DNA from: Cupriavidus sp. P-10
GTDB lineage: Bacteria; Pseudomonadota; Gammaproteobacteria; Burkholderiales; Burkholderiaceae
Direction of reading: 5' to 3'
Length of the DNA stretch: 64,000 nucleotides
NCBI RefSeq assembly: GCF_003402535.2
Contig: NZ_AP025171.1
Coordinates: 186,001 to 250,000 of the forward strand
The notes beneath the pieces are model-generated. The model was not told the DNA's origin, did no database searches, and saw nothing but the letters and a program-made list of their open reading frames with translations. Below are positions 8,393 through 17,118 of the stretch, piece by piece (position 1 is the first letter of the stretch; each line of letters opens with the position of its first letter). The translations under genes were made by a program, and so were the position numbers.

Positions 8393-9541
8393 TTGCGTTT
8401 CCTGCACACCGCCGACTGGCATCTCGGCCGGCTCTTCCATGCCCGCAGCCTGCTGGAAGACCAGGCCCATATCCTCGGCCAGTTCGTTGAACTGGTCAAA
8501 GCCGAACGACCCGACGCCGTGCTGATCGCCGGCGACGTCTATGACCGCGCCGTGCCGCCGCCCGAGGCGGTGGCGCTGCTCGACGACGTGCTGGCCCGCA
8601 TCGTCGTCGATGCCGGAGTGCCGGTGGTGATGATCGCCGGCAACCATGACAGCGCCCAGCGGCTGGAATTCGGCGCGCGCCTGATGCGCGCGCAGGGCCT
8701 GCACGTGGCCGGCCGCACGCTGGCCGATGCCGCCAGCGTGACGCTGCACGACGCGCACGGCGAAGTGCGCCTCTACGCGCTGCCCTATGCCGAGCCAGCG
8801 GTGGTGCGCGACGCCATGGGCGCGGAGCTGGTCTCGCACGAAGCCGCGCTGCGCGCGCAGCTCGACGCGATCCGTGCGGTCCATCCGCGGGGCGTGCGCG
8901 CGGTGGTGGTCGGCCATGCCTTCGTGGTCGGCGGTGCGGCCAGCGAATCGGAGCGGCCGCTGTCGGTCGGCGGCAGCGGCGCCGTGGCGGCGGACCTGTT
9001 CGCCGGTTTCGACCTGGTGGCGCTGGGCCACCTGCACCGGCCGCAGACGCTGGGCGGCGGGCGTATCCACTACGCCGGCTCGCTGCTCAAGTACTCGCTG
9101 TCCGAGTGCGCGCACGACAAGTCGGTGTCGCGCATCGAACTGGATGCCGACGGCGCCGTGTCGATCACGCCGGTGCCGCTGCAGCCGCTGCGCGACGTGC
9201 GCGTGGTGGAAGGCGAACTGGCCGCGCTGCTTGCCGCCGGCGCCAATGACCCGCAGCGCGACGACTATATCCACGCGCGCCTGACCGATGCCGGTGCGCT
9301 GCTCGACCCGATGGCCAAGCTGCGCCAGGTCTATCCCAATGCGCTGGCGATCGAGCGCACGGTGCTGGCGCGCAGCGGCACGGCTTCGGAAGCCGGCCGC
9401 CAGCTGCGCCAGCTTGGCGCCGGCGAGCTGTTTGCCAGCTTTTTCCGCGAGGTGGCCGATGCCGAGCTGGAGCCGGGCCACCGCGAAGTGCTCGACCAGG
9501 TGCTGGCCGGCATGGCGGCGGCGGAGCGGGAGTCGGCATGA
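8393..9541 (+). CDS. sbcD: exonuclease SbcD (nuclease subunit)
   Basis: A 382-residue Mre11-type metallophosphatase that pairs with SbcC to cut DNA hairpins and protein-blocked ends. Metal-binding motifs are in order: DWHLGR (residues 7-12), GDVYDR (near 47), GNHDS (near 83), GHAFVVGG (near 180) and GHLHRP (near 210). The start is a TTG at 8393; no ATG fits, because MRFLHTADWHLG must begin there. The stop overlaps the sbcC start (ATGA, 9538-9541), showing translational coupling. Confidence 0.93.
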   Translation: MRFLHTADWHLGRLFHARSLLEDQAHILGQFVELVKAERPDAVLIAGDVYDRAVPPPEAVALLDDVLARIVVDAGVPVVMIAGNHDSAQRLEFGARLMRAQGLHVAGRTLADAASVTLHDAHGEVRLYALPYAEPAVVRDAMGAELVSHEAALRAQLDAIRAVHPRGVRAVVVGHAFVVGGAASESERPLSVGGSGAVAADLFAGFDLVALGHLHRPQTLGGGRIHYAGSLLKYSLSECAHDKSVSRIELDADGAVSITPVPLQPLRDVRVVEGELAALLAAGANDPQRDDYIHARLTDAGALLDPMAKLRQVYPNALAIERTVLARSGTASEAGRQLRQLGAGELFASFFREVADAELEPGHREVLDQVLAGMAAAERESA

Positions 9542-12500
9542 GACCGCTGCAACTGACCCTGCAGGCCTTCGGGCCGTTTGCCGCGACCGAGCAGGTCGAT
9601 TTCACGCGGCTCGGCGACCAGGCCTTCTTCCTGATCCATGGCCCCACCGGCGCCGGCAAGACCACGCTGCTTGACGCGATCTGCTTCGCGCTGTATGGCG
9701 ATACCTCCGGCGGCGAGCGCAGCGCGCAGGCCATGCGCAGCGCCAATGCCGCGCCGGGCCTGCGCACCGAAGTCACGCTGGAATTCAGCCTGGGCGCGCA
9801 GCGCTGGCGCGTGGTGCGCTCGCCCGCGCAGGAGCGGCCCAAGCAGCGCGGCGAAGGCTGGCTGACGGAGCCGGCCAAGGCGCAGCTCGACCAGCATGAC
9901 GGCAATGGCTGGGTCAGCAAGGCCGGCCAGCCGGGCAAGGTCAGCGATGCCATCCGCGATCTGCTCGGCTTCGACAGCGCGCAGTTCCGCCAGGTCATCG
10001 TGCTGCCGCAAGGGCGCTTCCGCGAACTGCTGACCGCCAGTTCGCAGGCGCGGCAGGCAATTCTGGAGCGATTGTTCCGCACCGAGCTCTATCGCCGCGT
10101 GGAAGAACTGCTGAAGGCGCAGGCGGCCGGCATCCGCCGCGATGCCGAGCGCATCGGCATCCAGCGCGACGAAGCGCTGCGGCAGGCCGGCATGGAGAGC
10201 GCGCAGGCGCTCGCCGACGGCATCGCCGCGCTGCACGCGGAAATGCATGCGCTGCAGGCGCAGGAGCAGGGCGCACGCCAGTCGCTGGCCGCGGCGCAGG
10301 CGGCACTCGGCGCGGGCGAACAGGTGGCGGCACGGCTGCGGGAACGCCAGCAGGCCGAGGCCGCGCACGCTGCGCTGCAGGCACAGCAGCCCGCGATGGA
10401 GGCCGAACGTGTGCGGCTGCAGGCCGCGCAGCGCGCGGCGCGCGTCAGCCCCGCGCTGCAGCAGTGGCAGCTAGCGCGGCGGGACCACGCGGCGGCCGGG
10501 ACAGCGCTTGAGCAGGCCGACGCGGGCGCGGCGCGCACCGCGCAGCAGGCCGCGCAAGCCGCTGCCGCATTGCAGGCCGAGACCGCCCGTGCCGACTTGC
10601 GCGCGGCCGCCCAGCGGCGCTGCACGGAACTTGACGCCATGCTGCCGCGCGCGCGCCAGCTCGCCACGCTGCGGCAGGCCCTGGAGGCGGCCCAGCAGAA
10701 GCAAGCTGCCACCGTCGTGGCGCGCGAGCGTGGCGCCGCCAGGCTGGCCGCGAGCCAGGTCGACGCAGCGGCGGCGGAGACCGCGCTCGGGCGGGCGCAG
10801 CTTGCTGCCGCGCAACTGCAAGGCACGCAACTACAGCTTGCCGCGTTGCAGGAAAAATCGCGGCAGTTCAGCCGCCATGCCCAGGCGATGCAGGCGCTTG
10901 CCAACGCCGTTGCGCAGGCCGCCGACGTGGAAGCGGCTCAGCAACTGGCTGACCGCATGCGCGAGCGCCGCCGCGACGCACTGGCCGAAGCCGAAGCCGC
11001 ATGGCGCGCCGGCCAGGCGGCACGGCTGGCGGCCGCGCTTGCCACCGGCGAGGCTTGCCCGGTATGCGGCAGCAGCTCGCATCCCACCCCGGCGCAGCAT
11101 GTCGACACGCCGCTGTCGGACGACGCGCTGGAGCATGCGCGCGGGGCCATGCTCGAAGCCGAGTCGCAGGCGGTGCGTTGCGCCGCCCAGCTGCAGGCCG
11201 CGCAGGCCGCCACCACGCAGGCGCGTGAGCGTGCCGACGAACTCGCGCAGGCCCTGGGCGACGTCTCGGACGAGGCTGCGCACCAGCTGAAGACCGACAT
11301 CGCCACGCTCGCGGCCGCGCTGGCAGCAGGCCAGCAGGCAGCTGCCAGCGTCGGCCAGTGCGAAGCCGCCATTGCCGCCAGCCGCGCCGCGCGCGAGGCG
11401 GCCGAACTCGCCAGCCGCGATGCCGCCGCCGCAGCGGAAGCGTCTGCGCAGGCGCTGGCGCAGTGCCAGGTCGAATGGCAGGTGGCCTGCGCGCAGGTTC
11501 CCGAGGATTCGCGCGATCCGGTGGCGCTGGCCGAAGCCTTGCGCCAGGCGCAGGCCGATGCCGCTGCGCTGGAGCGCGCCCTTGCCACCGCGCAGGCGGC
11601 GGACCGGCAAGCCGCCACGGACGCCGCCGCCGCGCAGGCCGCGCTTGGCTCGGCCCGGCAGGCACAGGCGCACGCCACCACGCGCCTCGCCGAGGCGCAA
11701 TGCGCGCTGGTGCAAGCTTTAGAGCGGGAAGGTATTGCCGATGTAGCGGCGCATGCCGCGGCCAGCCTGCCCGATGCCGACATGGCGCGCATTGACCAGG
11801 CGCTGCGCGCCTTCGATGCGGAGCTGGTTGCCGCTGCCCGACTGCGCGAGCGCGCCGAGGCCGCGGCGCAAGGGCTCGGCGTGCCGGACCTGGATGGATT
11901 GCGTGCTGCCGGGCAGGCCGCCGCCGACGCGGTGGAAGCGCTGGTCCGGCAACAGGCGGATCGCGGCCGCTCGCGCGGCCTGCTGCAGCAATGCCAGCTG
12001 CGCCTGCAGCAACTTGATGCGCAGGGCCGCGACATCGAAGCCCGCTATGCAGTGCTCGGCCGGCTGGCCGAGGTCGCCAACGGCAACAACCCGCGCCGCA
12101 TGACGTTCCAGCGTTTCGTGCTGGCCACGCTGCTCGATGAGGTGCTGGAAGCCGCGTCGGCGCGGTTGCTGGCGATGAGCCGGGGCCGCTATGTGCTGCA
12201 GCGCGTGCGCGAGCAGGCCGACCAGCGCAGTGCCGGCGGGCTGGATATCGAAGTGTTCGACCACGACACCGGTGCGCCGCGGCCGGCCAATACGCTGTCA
12301 GGCGGCGAAGGCTTCCTGGCGTCACTGTCGCTCGCGCTTGGCCTGGCCGACGTGGTGCAGTCGCGCGCGGGCGGGATCCAGCTCGATACGCTGTTCGTCG
12401 ATGAAGGGTTCGGCACGCTGGATCCGGAAAGCCTGGACTTTGCCATCCGCACGCTGCTCGACCTGCAGCAGGCCGGTCGGCTGGTCGGGATCATTTCGCA

Positions 12501-12600
12501 CGTGGCTGAGCTGCGGGAGCGCATTGATGTGCGGCTGGAAGTGCGGCCGGGGGTGGGTGGCAGCCGCGCGGTGCTGAGCGGCGTGGCAGCCATGGCCTGA
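9538..12600 (+). CDS. sbcC: exonuclease SbcC (ATPase subunit)
   Basis: A 1020-residue SMC/Rad50-type ATPase. Walker A is GPTGAGKTT near residue 38. Long Ala/Gln/Arg-rich coiled coils follow, meeting at a zinc hook CPVCG near residues 507-510. The C-terminal lobe has the ABC signature LSGGEGF near 920 and Walker B DTLFVDEGFG near 950. It forms the SbcCD complex with the upstream gene, and a 4-bp overlap couples the two. The coiled coil is very alanine-rich, as is usual in GC-rich genomes. Confidence 0.95.
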   Translation: MRPLQLTLQAFGPFAATEQVDFTRLGDQAFFLIHGPTGAGKTTLLDAICFALYGDTSGGERSAQAMRSANAAPGLRTEVTLEFSLGAQRWRVVRSPAQERPKQRGEGWLTEPAKAQLDQHDGNGWVSKAGQPGKVSDAIRDLLGFDSAQFRQVIVLPQGRFRELLTASSQARQAILERLFRTELYRRVEELLKAQAAGIRRDAERIGIQRDEALRQAGMESAQALADGIAALHAEMHALQAQEQGARQSLAAAQAALGAGEQVAARLRERQQAEAAHAALQAQQPAMEAERVRLQAAQRAARVSPALQQWQLARRDHAAAGTALEQADAGAARTAQQAAQAAAALQAETARADLRAAAQRRCTELDAMLPRARQLATLRQALEAAQQKQAATVVARERGAARLAASQVDAAAAETALGRAQLAAAQLQGTQLQLAALQEKSRQFSRHAQAMQALANAVAQAADVEAAQQLADRMRERRRDALAEAEAAWRAGQAARLAAALATGEACPVCGSSSHPTPAQHVDTPLSDDALEHARGAMLEAESQAVRCAAQLQAAQAATTQARERADELAQALGDVSDEAAHQLKTDIATLAAALAAGQQAAASVGQCEAAIAASRAAREAAELASRDAAAAAEASAQALAQCQVEWQVACAQVPEDSRDPVALAEALRQAQADAAALERALATAQAADRQAATDAAAAQAALGSARQAQAHATTRLAEAQCALVQALEREGIADVAAHAAASLPDADMARIDQALRAFDAELVAAARLRERAEAAAQGLGVPDLDGLRAAGQAAADAVEALVRQQADRGRSRGLLQQCQLRLQQLDAQGRDIEARYAVLGRLAEVANGNNPRRMTFQRFVLATLLDEVLEAASARLLAMSRGRYVLQRVREQADQRSAGGLDIEVFDHDTGAPRPANTLSGGEGFLASLSLALGLADVVQSRAGGIQLDTLFVDEGFGTLDPESLDFAIRTLLDLQQAGRLVGIISHVAELRERIDVRLEVRPGVGGSRAVLSGVAAMA

Positions 12601-12614
12601 AATTCTGCCGGCCA

Positions 12615-12680
12615 GTCTGGCTGGTCTGGCTGGTCTGGCTGGTCTGGCTGGTGGCAGCGGGTAGCAGGTGGCAGCGGGTA
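12615..12680. repeat. 9-bp tandem repeat after sbcC
   Basis: GTCTGGCTG is repeated four times without interruption (12615-12650). It is followed directly by two copies of GTGGCAGCGGGTA (12651-12663 and 12668-12680). The array lies 14 bp past the sbcC stop, in the gap before the convergent small gene. Confidence 0.75.
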
Positions 12681-12725
12681 AAGCGAGGTGATCCGCGGCG
12701 AGGTGTTCCGCGAAGTGTTCCTTAG

Positions 12726-12983
12726 TCAGGCGACAAACACCTGCCGGCAGCGGATCGCCATGACCTGCGCCTCGAACGCCCGCGCGGCGGCCAGGGCCAG
12801 GCGCGCGCGGCGCGACAGCGCGGGCGCGCGCTTTGCGGGTGCGGCCTGCGCGGCCTGTGCAGTGGCGGCGCAGGGTACGATGCCGTCCTGGCCCAGTCCC
12901 CACGCCTGCTGCGTAACCTGCAGGATGCGCGCAAGGGCTGCGGCATGTTGCGTGGATGCATTCGGGAGGTTGGCGGTGGCCAT
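12726..12983 (-). CDS. small hypothetical protein
   Basis: An 85-residue protein of unknown function. The ATG at 12983 follows a strong site (CAGGAG, 6-7 bp upstream), the best support that it is real. The sequence is Ala/Gln/Arg-rich, with a likely amphipathic N-terminal helix (AAALARILQVTQQAWGLG) and a basic middle (KRAPALSRRARLALAAARAFEA). It has no signal peptide or membrane segment. I recognise no family. It is convergent with sbcC. Confidence 0.55.
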   Translation of the reverse strand: MATANLPNASTQHAAALARILQVTQQAWGLGQDGIVPCAATAQAAQAAPAKRAPALSRRARLALAAARAFEAQVMAIRCRQVFVA

Positions 12984-13512
12984 GGTGGGCTCCTGTTTCT
13001 TGTCTGTATTTCGTGTTTCTAGCTGGGCGGCGCGCCTGAGCCGGTGGTCCGGGGACTGCTGTACGGGCGCTGCCTTCTTCTGATTCCAAGATAGCCGCCG
13101 CGACCGCGGCGCAACATCGACAGCGAACCGATTCCCCTGTCGGCCCTGTCCTACACGGGACGCCGCCGTCACCCCGCGCGGTGATCGCCCATCGTCTGCA
13201 TCCCTTGCCGGCCGACCGGTTGACCGTCGCCCGCGCGCAGGTGTAATCTGTTCATTCTGCGAATTCAAGTTCGAATAGCGAACAAAAGCCAGCCAACCAC
13301 CGGCCGCATTTCGGATCGCGGCTGTGCCGGACAGCACAGCACCAAACAACACCACGCAGACTGCTGGACCGTTCAACGGGCGGTACAGGCGGCACCAACG
13401 CCGCCCGGCCGTATATGAACATCCTTCCGGCGGGCATCTGGAGACAGTCTTTCATGCGCCGCGCCTTGCGGCCCGCTCCGGTAGCCTGCGGATCTTCCGA
13501 CCTGGAACGCAA
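12984..13512. other. intergenic region upstream of pcaI
   Basis: About 530 bp separate the small minus-strand gene from pcaI. The part at 13250-13283 holds operator-like inverted repeats (listed separately). The rest shows no convincing gene. The pcaI frame stays open upstream to 13324, but that stretch lacks conserved-looking protein sequence and overlaps the likely promoter. Confidence 0.5.
13250..13283 (+). promoter_or_regulatory. IclR/PcaR-type operator candidate, two 15-bp inverted repeats
   Basis: GTTCGAATAGCGAAC (13269-13283) is a perfect 5-5-5 inverted repeat, GTTCG-N5-CGAAC. A second, imperfect copy, GTTCATTCTGCGAAT, lies at 13250-13264, so the two centres are 19 bp apart, roughly two helical turns. 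The size and half-site resemble sites described for IclR-family activators of aromatic catabolism (PcaR, PcaU). It lies about 230-260 bp upstream of pcaI. The regulator gene is not in the window. Confidence 0.5.
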
Positions 13513-14184
13513 GTGATCAACAAGCTATACGACACGGTGGAAGCGGCGGTGGCCGGCATCCACGACGGCGCCACCATCCTCATTGGCGGCTTTGGCCTCG
13601 CAGGCATGCCCGCGGAACTGATCGACGCGCTCATCGAGCAAGGCGCGCGCGACCTCACCATCGTCAACAACAACGCCGGCAACGGCGACACCGGCCTGGC
13701 CGCGCTGCTGAAGACCAAGCGCGTGCGCAAGATCATTTGCTCGTTCCCGCGCCAGACGGACTCGTACGTGTTCGACGCGCTGTACCACGCCGGCGAGATC
13801 GAGCTGGAACTGGTGCCGCAGGGCAACCTGGCCGAGCGCATCCGCGCCGCCGGCGCCGGCATCGGCGGCTTCTTTACCCGCACCGCCTACGGCACGCCGC
13901 TGGCCGAGGGCAAGGAAACCCGCATCATCGACGGCCAGGGTTACGTGTTCGAGACCCCGATCCACGCCGACTTCGCGCTGATCAAGGCCGACACCGCCGA
14001 CCGCTGGGGCAACCTCACCTACCGCAAGACCGCGCGCAACTTCGGCCCGATCATGGCGATGGCCGCCAAGTGCGCCATCGTGCAGGTCAACAAGGTAGTG
14101 GATCTGGGCGAAATGAATCCCGAACACATCGTCACGCCGGGCCTCTTCGTCAAGCGCGTCGTCAAGATCGCCAAGTCCGCATAA
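13513..14184 (+). CDS. pcaI: 3-oxoadipate CoA-transferase subunit A
   Basis: A 223-residue alpha subunit of a class I CoA-transferase. With PcaJ it moves CoA from succinyl-CoA to 3-oxoadipate. The glycine-rich CoA loop ILIGGFGLAGMPAEL is near residues 20-35, followed by LTIVNNNAGNGDTGLAALL and GGFFTRTAYGT. I chose the GTG at 13513 (VINKLYDTVEAAVAGIHDGA) because it matches the family N-terminus; earlier in-frame starts add an unrelated leader. It is first in a tight operon with pcaJ (26-bp gap) and the thiolase gene. Confidence 0.9.
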   Translation: MINKLYDTVEAAVAGIHDGATILIGGFGLAGMPAELIDALIEQGARDLTIVNNNAGNGDTGLAALLKTKRVRKIICSFPRQTDSYVFDALYHAGEIELELVPQGNLAERIRAAGAGIGGFFTRTAYGTPLAEGKETRIIDGQGYVFETPIHADFALIKADTADRWGNLTYRKTARNFGPIMAMAAKCAIVQVNKVVDLGEMNPEHIVTPGLFVKRVVKIAKSA

Positions 14185-14210
14185 ACGCGACAGGCAACAG
14201 GAGAAACAGC

Positions 14211-14849
14211 ATGCAACGCCTGACCCGCGATCAGATGGCCGCCCGCGTGGCCAAAGACATTCCCGAAGGTGCCGTGGTCAATCTCGGCATCGGACTGCCG
14301 ACGCTCGTCGGCAACCACCTGCCGGCAGACAAGGAAATCCTGCTGCACAGCGAGAACGGCCTGCTCGGCATGGGCCCCGCGCCCGCTGCCGGTGAAGAAG
14401 ACGGCGACCTGATCAACGCCGGCAAGCAGCCGGTGACGATCAAGCCGGGCGGCTCGTACTTCCACCACGCCGATTCGTTCGCGATGATGCGCGGCGGCCA
14501 CCTCGACTTCTGCGTGCTGGGCGCGTTCCAGGTGTCGGAGAAGGGCGACCTGGCCAACTGGCACACCGGCGCACCCGGCGCCATCCCCGCCGTGGGCGGC
14601 GCGATGGACCTGGCGATCGGCGCCAAGCAGGTGTTCGTGATGATGGAACACCAGACCAAGCAGGGCGAAAGCAAGGTCGTGCCGCAGTGCACTTATCCGC
14701 TGACCGGCATCGGTTGCGTGACGCGCATCTACACTGACCTTGCCACCCTCGACGTGACCGCCGACGGTCTGGTCGCGCGCGACCTGGTGGAAGGGCTGAG
14801 CTTCGAAGAACTGCAGCGCCTGACCGGCGTGCCCCTGAAGCAGGCCTGA
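14211..14849 (+). CDS. pcaJ: 3-oxoadipate CoA-transferase subunit B
   Basis: A 212-residue beta subunit of the CoA-transferase. The catalytic glutamate is in LHSENGLLGMGP, near residue 50, where the family carries the SENG motif that forms the glutamyl-CoA thioester. GGSYFHHADSFAMMRGGHLDFCVLGAFQV follows and is highly conserved. It has a good ribosome binding site (CAGGAG), lies just after pcaI and is followed about 60 bp later by the thiolase gene. Scot-like acetoacetate transferases are similar, but the pcaF neighbour favours 3-oxoadipate. Confidence 0.92.
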   Translation: MQRLTRDQMAARVAKDIPEGAVVNLGIGLPTLVGNHLPADKEILLHSENGLLGMGPAPAAGEEDGDLINAGKQPVTIKPGGSYFHHADSFAMMRGGHLDFCVLGAFQVSEKGDLANWHTGAPGAIPAVGGAMDLAIGAKQVFVMMEHQTKQGESKVVPQCTYPLTGIGCVTRIYTDLATLDVTADGLVARDLVEGLSFEELQRLTGVPLKQA

Positions 14850-14910
14850 GCGCCGGCATCGCCACCGCATCCGTACCGCACCGATACCAACCAGACGAGA
14901 GAGACACACC

Positions 14911-16113
14911 ATGACCGAAGCCTTTATCTGCGACGCCATCCGCACGCCCATCGGCCGCTACGGCGGCAGCCTGTCCGCCGTGCGCGCGGACGACCTTGGC
15001 GCGGTGCCGCTGAAGGCGCTGATGGCCCGCAATCCCAATGTGGACTGGAAGGCCATCGACGACGTGATCTACGGCAACGCCAACCAGGCCGGCGAAGACA
15101 ACCGCAACGTGGCGCGCATGTCGTCGCTGCTGGCGGGCCTGCCGCAGGACGTGCCGGGCGCGACCATCAACCGCCTGTGCGGCTCCGGCATGGATGCCAC
15201 CGGCACCGCCGCGCGCGCCATCAAGGCGGGCGAAGCGCAACTGATGATCGCCGGCGGCGTGGAAAGCATGAGCCGCGCCCCGTTCGTGATGGGCAAGGCC
15301 ACCAGCGCCTTCTCGCGCGATGCGCAGATCTTCGACACCACCATCGGCTGGCGCTTTGTCAACCCGGCCATGCGCGCGGCCTACGGCGTGGACTCGATGC
15401 CCGAGACCGCCGAGAACGTCGCCACCGACTACAAGATCAGCCGCGAAGACCAGGACCTGATGGCGCTGCGCAGCCAGGAGAAGGCTTCGCGCGCGCAGGC
15501 CGACGGCACGCTGGCGCAGGAAATCACCGCGGTCACCATCGCCCAGAAGAAGGGCGACCCGATCGTGGTCGAGCGCGACGAGCACCCGCGCGCCACCAGC
15601 ATGGAATCGCTGGCCAAGCTGCGCGGCGTGGTCCGCCCTGACGGCACCGTCACCGCCGGCAACGCCTCGGGCGTGAACGACGGCGCCTGCGCGATCCTGC
15701 TGGCGAGCGAAGCCGGCATCAAGCAACACGGCCTGACCCCGCGTGCGCGCATCGTCGGCATGGCCACCGCAGGCGTGGCCCCGCGCGTGATGGGCATCGG
15801 CCCGGCACCGGCGACGCAGAAGCTGCTCAGGCAACTGGGCATGACGCTGGACCAGATCGACGTGATCGAGCTGAACGAAGCATTCGCCGCGCAAGGCCTG
15901 GCCGTGCTGCGTGAACTGGGCGTGGCCGACGACGACAAGCGCGTCAACCCGAACGGCGGCGCGATCGCGCTGGGCCACCCGCTGGGCATGAGCGGCGCGC
16001 GCCTGGTCACCACCGCGATGTACCAGCTGCACCGCACCGGCGGCCGCTTTGCGCTGTGCACGATGTGCATCGGCGTGGGCCAGGGCATCGCCATGGTGAT
16101 CGAGCGCGTTTAA
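14911..16113 (+). CDS. pcaF: 3-oxoadipyl-CoA thiolase
   Basis: A 400-residue thiolase that cleaves 3-oxoadipyl-CoA to succinyl-CoA and acetyl-CoA, the last step of the beta-ketoadipate pathway. The active-site Cys90 is in NRLCGSGMDA. The His of NPNGGAIALGHPLGMSG and the second Cys of CTMCIGVGQG near residue 385 complete the site. The start follows AGACGAGAGAG. It closes the pcaIJF operon and is followed by a strong terminator. Protocatechuate or catechol ring-cleavage genes are not in this window, so the operon must be fed from elsewhere. Confidence 0.93.
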   Translation: MTEAFICDAIRTPIGRYGGSLSAVRADDLGAVPLKALMARNPNVDWKAIDDVIYGNANQAGEDNRNVARMSSLLAGLPQDVPGATINRLCGSGMDATGTAARAIKAGEAQLMIAGGVESMSRAPFVMGKATSAFSRDAQIFDTTIGWRFVNPAMRAAYGVDSMPETAENVATDYKISREDQDLMALRSQEKASRAQADGTLAQEITAVTIAQKKGDPIVVERDEHPRATSMESLAKLRGVVRPDGTVTAGNASGVNDGACAILLASEAGIKQHGLTPRARIVGMATAGVAPRVMGIGPAPATQKLLRQLGMTLDQIDVIELNEAFAAQGLAVLRELGVADDDKRVNPNGGAIALGHPLGMSGARLVTTAMYQLHRTGGRFALCTMCIGVGQGIAMVIERV

Positions 16114-16129
16114 CAGCAGAACGGCAAGG

Positions 16130-16160
16130 CGCCCTCTCGCACCAGGCGAGAGGGCGTTTG
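16130..16160 (+). terminator. Rho-independent terminator after pcaF
   Basis: CGCCCTCTCGC (16130-16140) pairs perfectly with GCGAGAGGGCG (16146-16156) around a 5-nt loop, followed by TTTG. It is placed 17 bp past the pcaF stop. Confidence 0.85.
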
Positions 16161-16189
16161 CCTGCGGTAGTCTTGAAAGTGAGTCAAAG

Positions 16190-16921
16190 ATGTCCCTCCC
16201 CGTAGCCACCCTCGTCACCGGCGGCAGTTCCGGCATCGGCCGTGCCATTTGTGAAATGCTGCTGGCCGATGGCGTGAGCCAGGTGGTCAATGTCGACTAC
16301 GCCGCGCCGGCCTGGTCGCATCCCGGCATGACCTTCTTCCAGGCCGACCTGACCGACGCCGAGGCGACCCGCGCCGTGGCCGAGCAGGTCACGTCGCGCT
16401 TCGCCGTCACGCGCCTGGTGAACAATGCCGGCGCCACGCGCCCCGGCACGGCCGACAGCGCCACCGTTGCCGACCTGGACTACGTGAGCGGCCTGCACCT
16501 GCAAGCGCCGCTGCTGCTGGTGCAAGCCTGCCTGCCCGCGATGCGCGCCGCAGGCTTCGGCCGCATCGTCAACATGGCCTCGCGCGCGGCGCTGGGCAAG
16601 CCCGAGCGCGTGGTGTACTCGGCCACCAAGGCTGGCCTGATCGGCATGACCCGCACGCTCGCGATGGAACTGGGCGGCGACGGCATTACCGTCAACGCCG
16701 TGGCCCCGGGCCCGATCGCCACCGAGCTGTTCCGCAAGAGCAATCCGGAAGGCGCGGAGCAGACCAGGCGCATCCTCGCCAGCATTACGGTCAAGCGCAT
16801 GGGCACCCCGGAGGATGTCGCGCGCGCCGCGCTGTTCTTCCTGTCGCCCGACAACGGCTTCGTCACCGGCCAGGTGATGTACGTATGCGGCGGCACCACG
16901 CTGGGCGTTGCGCCGGTTTAA
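16190..16921 (+). CDS. short-chain dehydrogenase/reductase
   Basis: A 243-residue classical SDR. The cofactor motif TGGSSGIG is at residues 10-17, NNAGA is near 83 and the catalytic YSATK is near 142, with the usual upstream serine in NMAS. The C-terminus is well conserved (TVNAVAPGPIATELF, MGTPEDVA). NVD after the second strand suggests an acidic residue for NAD(H), not NADP(H); this is a family inference. It precedes a Bug binding-protein gene by about 200 bp on the same strand. Substrate unknown. Confidence 0.88.
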   Translation: MSLPVATLVTGGSSGIGRAICEMLLADGVSQVVNVDYAAPAWSHPGMTFFQADLTDAEATRAVAEQVTSRFAVTRLVNNAGATRPGTADSATVADLDYVSGLHLQAPLLLVQACLPAMRAAGFGRIVNMASRAALGKPERVVYSATKAGLIGMTRTLAMELGGDGITVNAVAPGPIATELFRKSNPEGAEQTRRILASITVKRMGTPEDVARAALFFLSPDNGFVTGQVMYVCGGTTLGVAPV

Positions 16922-17118
16922 GCGCGCCCCCGGCACTCAAAGATTCGACAAGAAGAGACGTTAACCAAACGTCACGCATGGCGGCCCAGAGCCGGGCCGC
17001 CAACCAGGATGCGCGCGAGTGCGCAGCATCCGTTCGGGAACGGCAATCACGCCATTTCAGCACAACGTCCTGCACGGGCCCCAATCTCCGTCGGGACAGC
17101 TTTACCGGAGTAATACCG

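Noticed and set aside
13324..13512. Longer N-terminus for pcaI
   Set aside because: The extra 63 residues do not fit the CoA-transferase family, and the GTG at 13513 starts exactly at the conserved sequence.
14440..16290. A 616-residue minus-strand frame
   Set aside because: Antisense to pcaJ, pcaF and the SDR gene, with no domain or start site.
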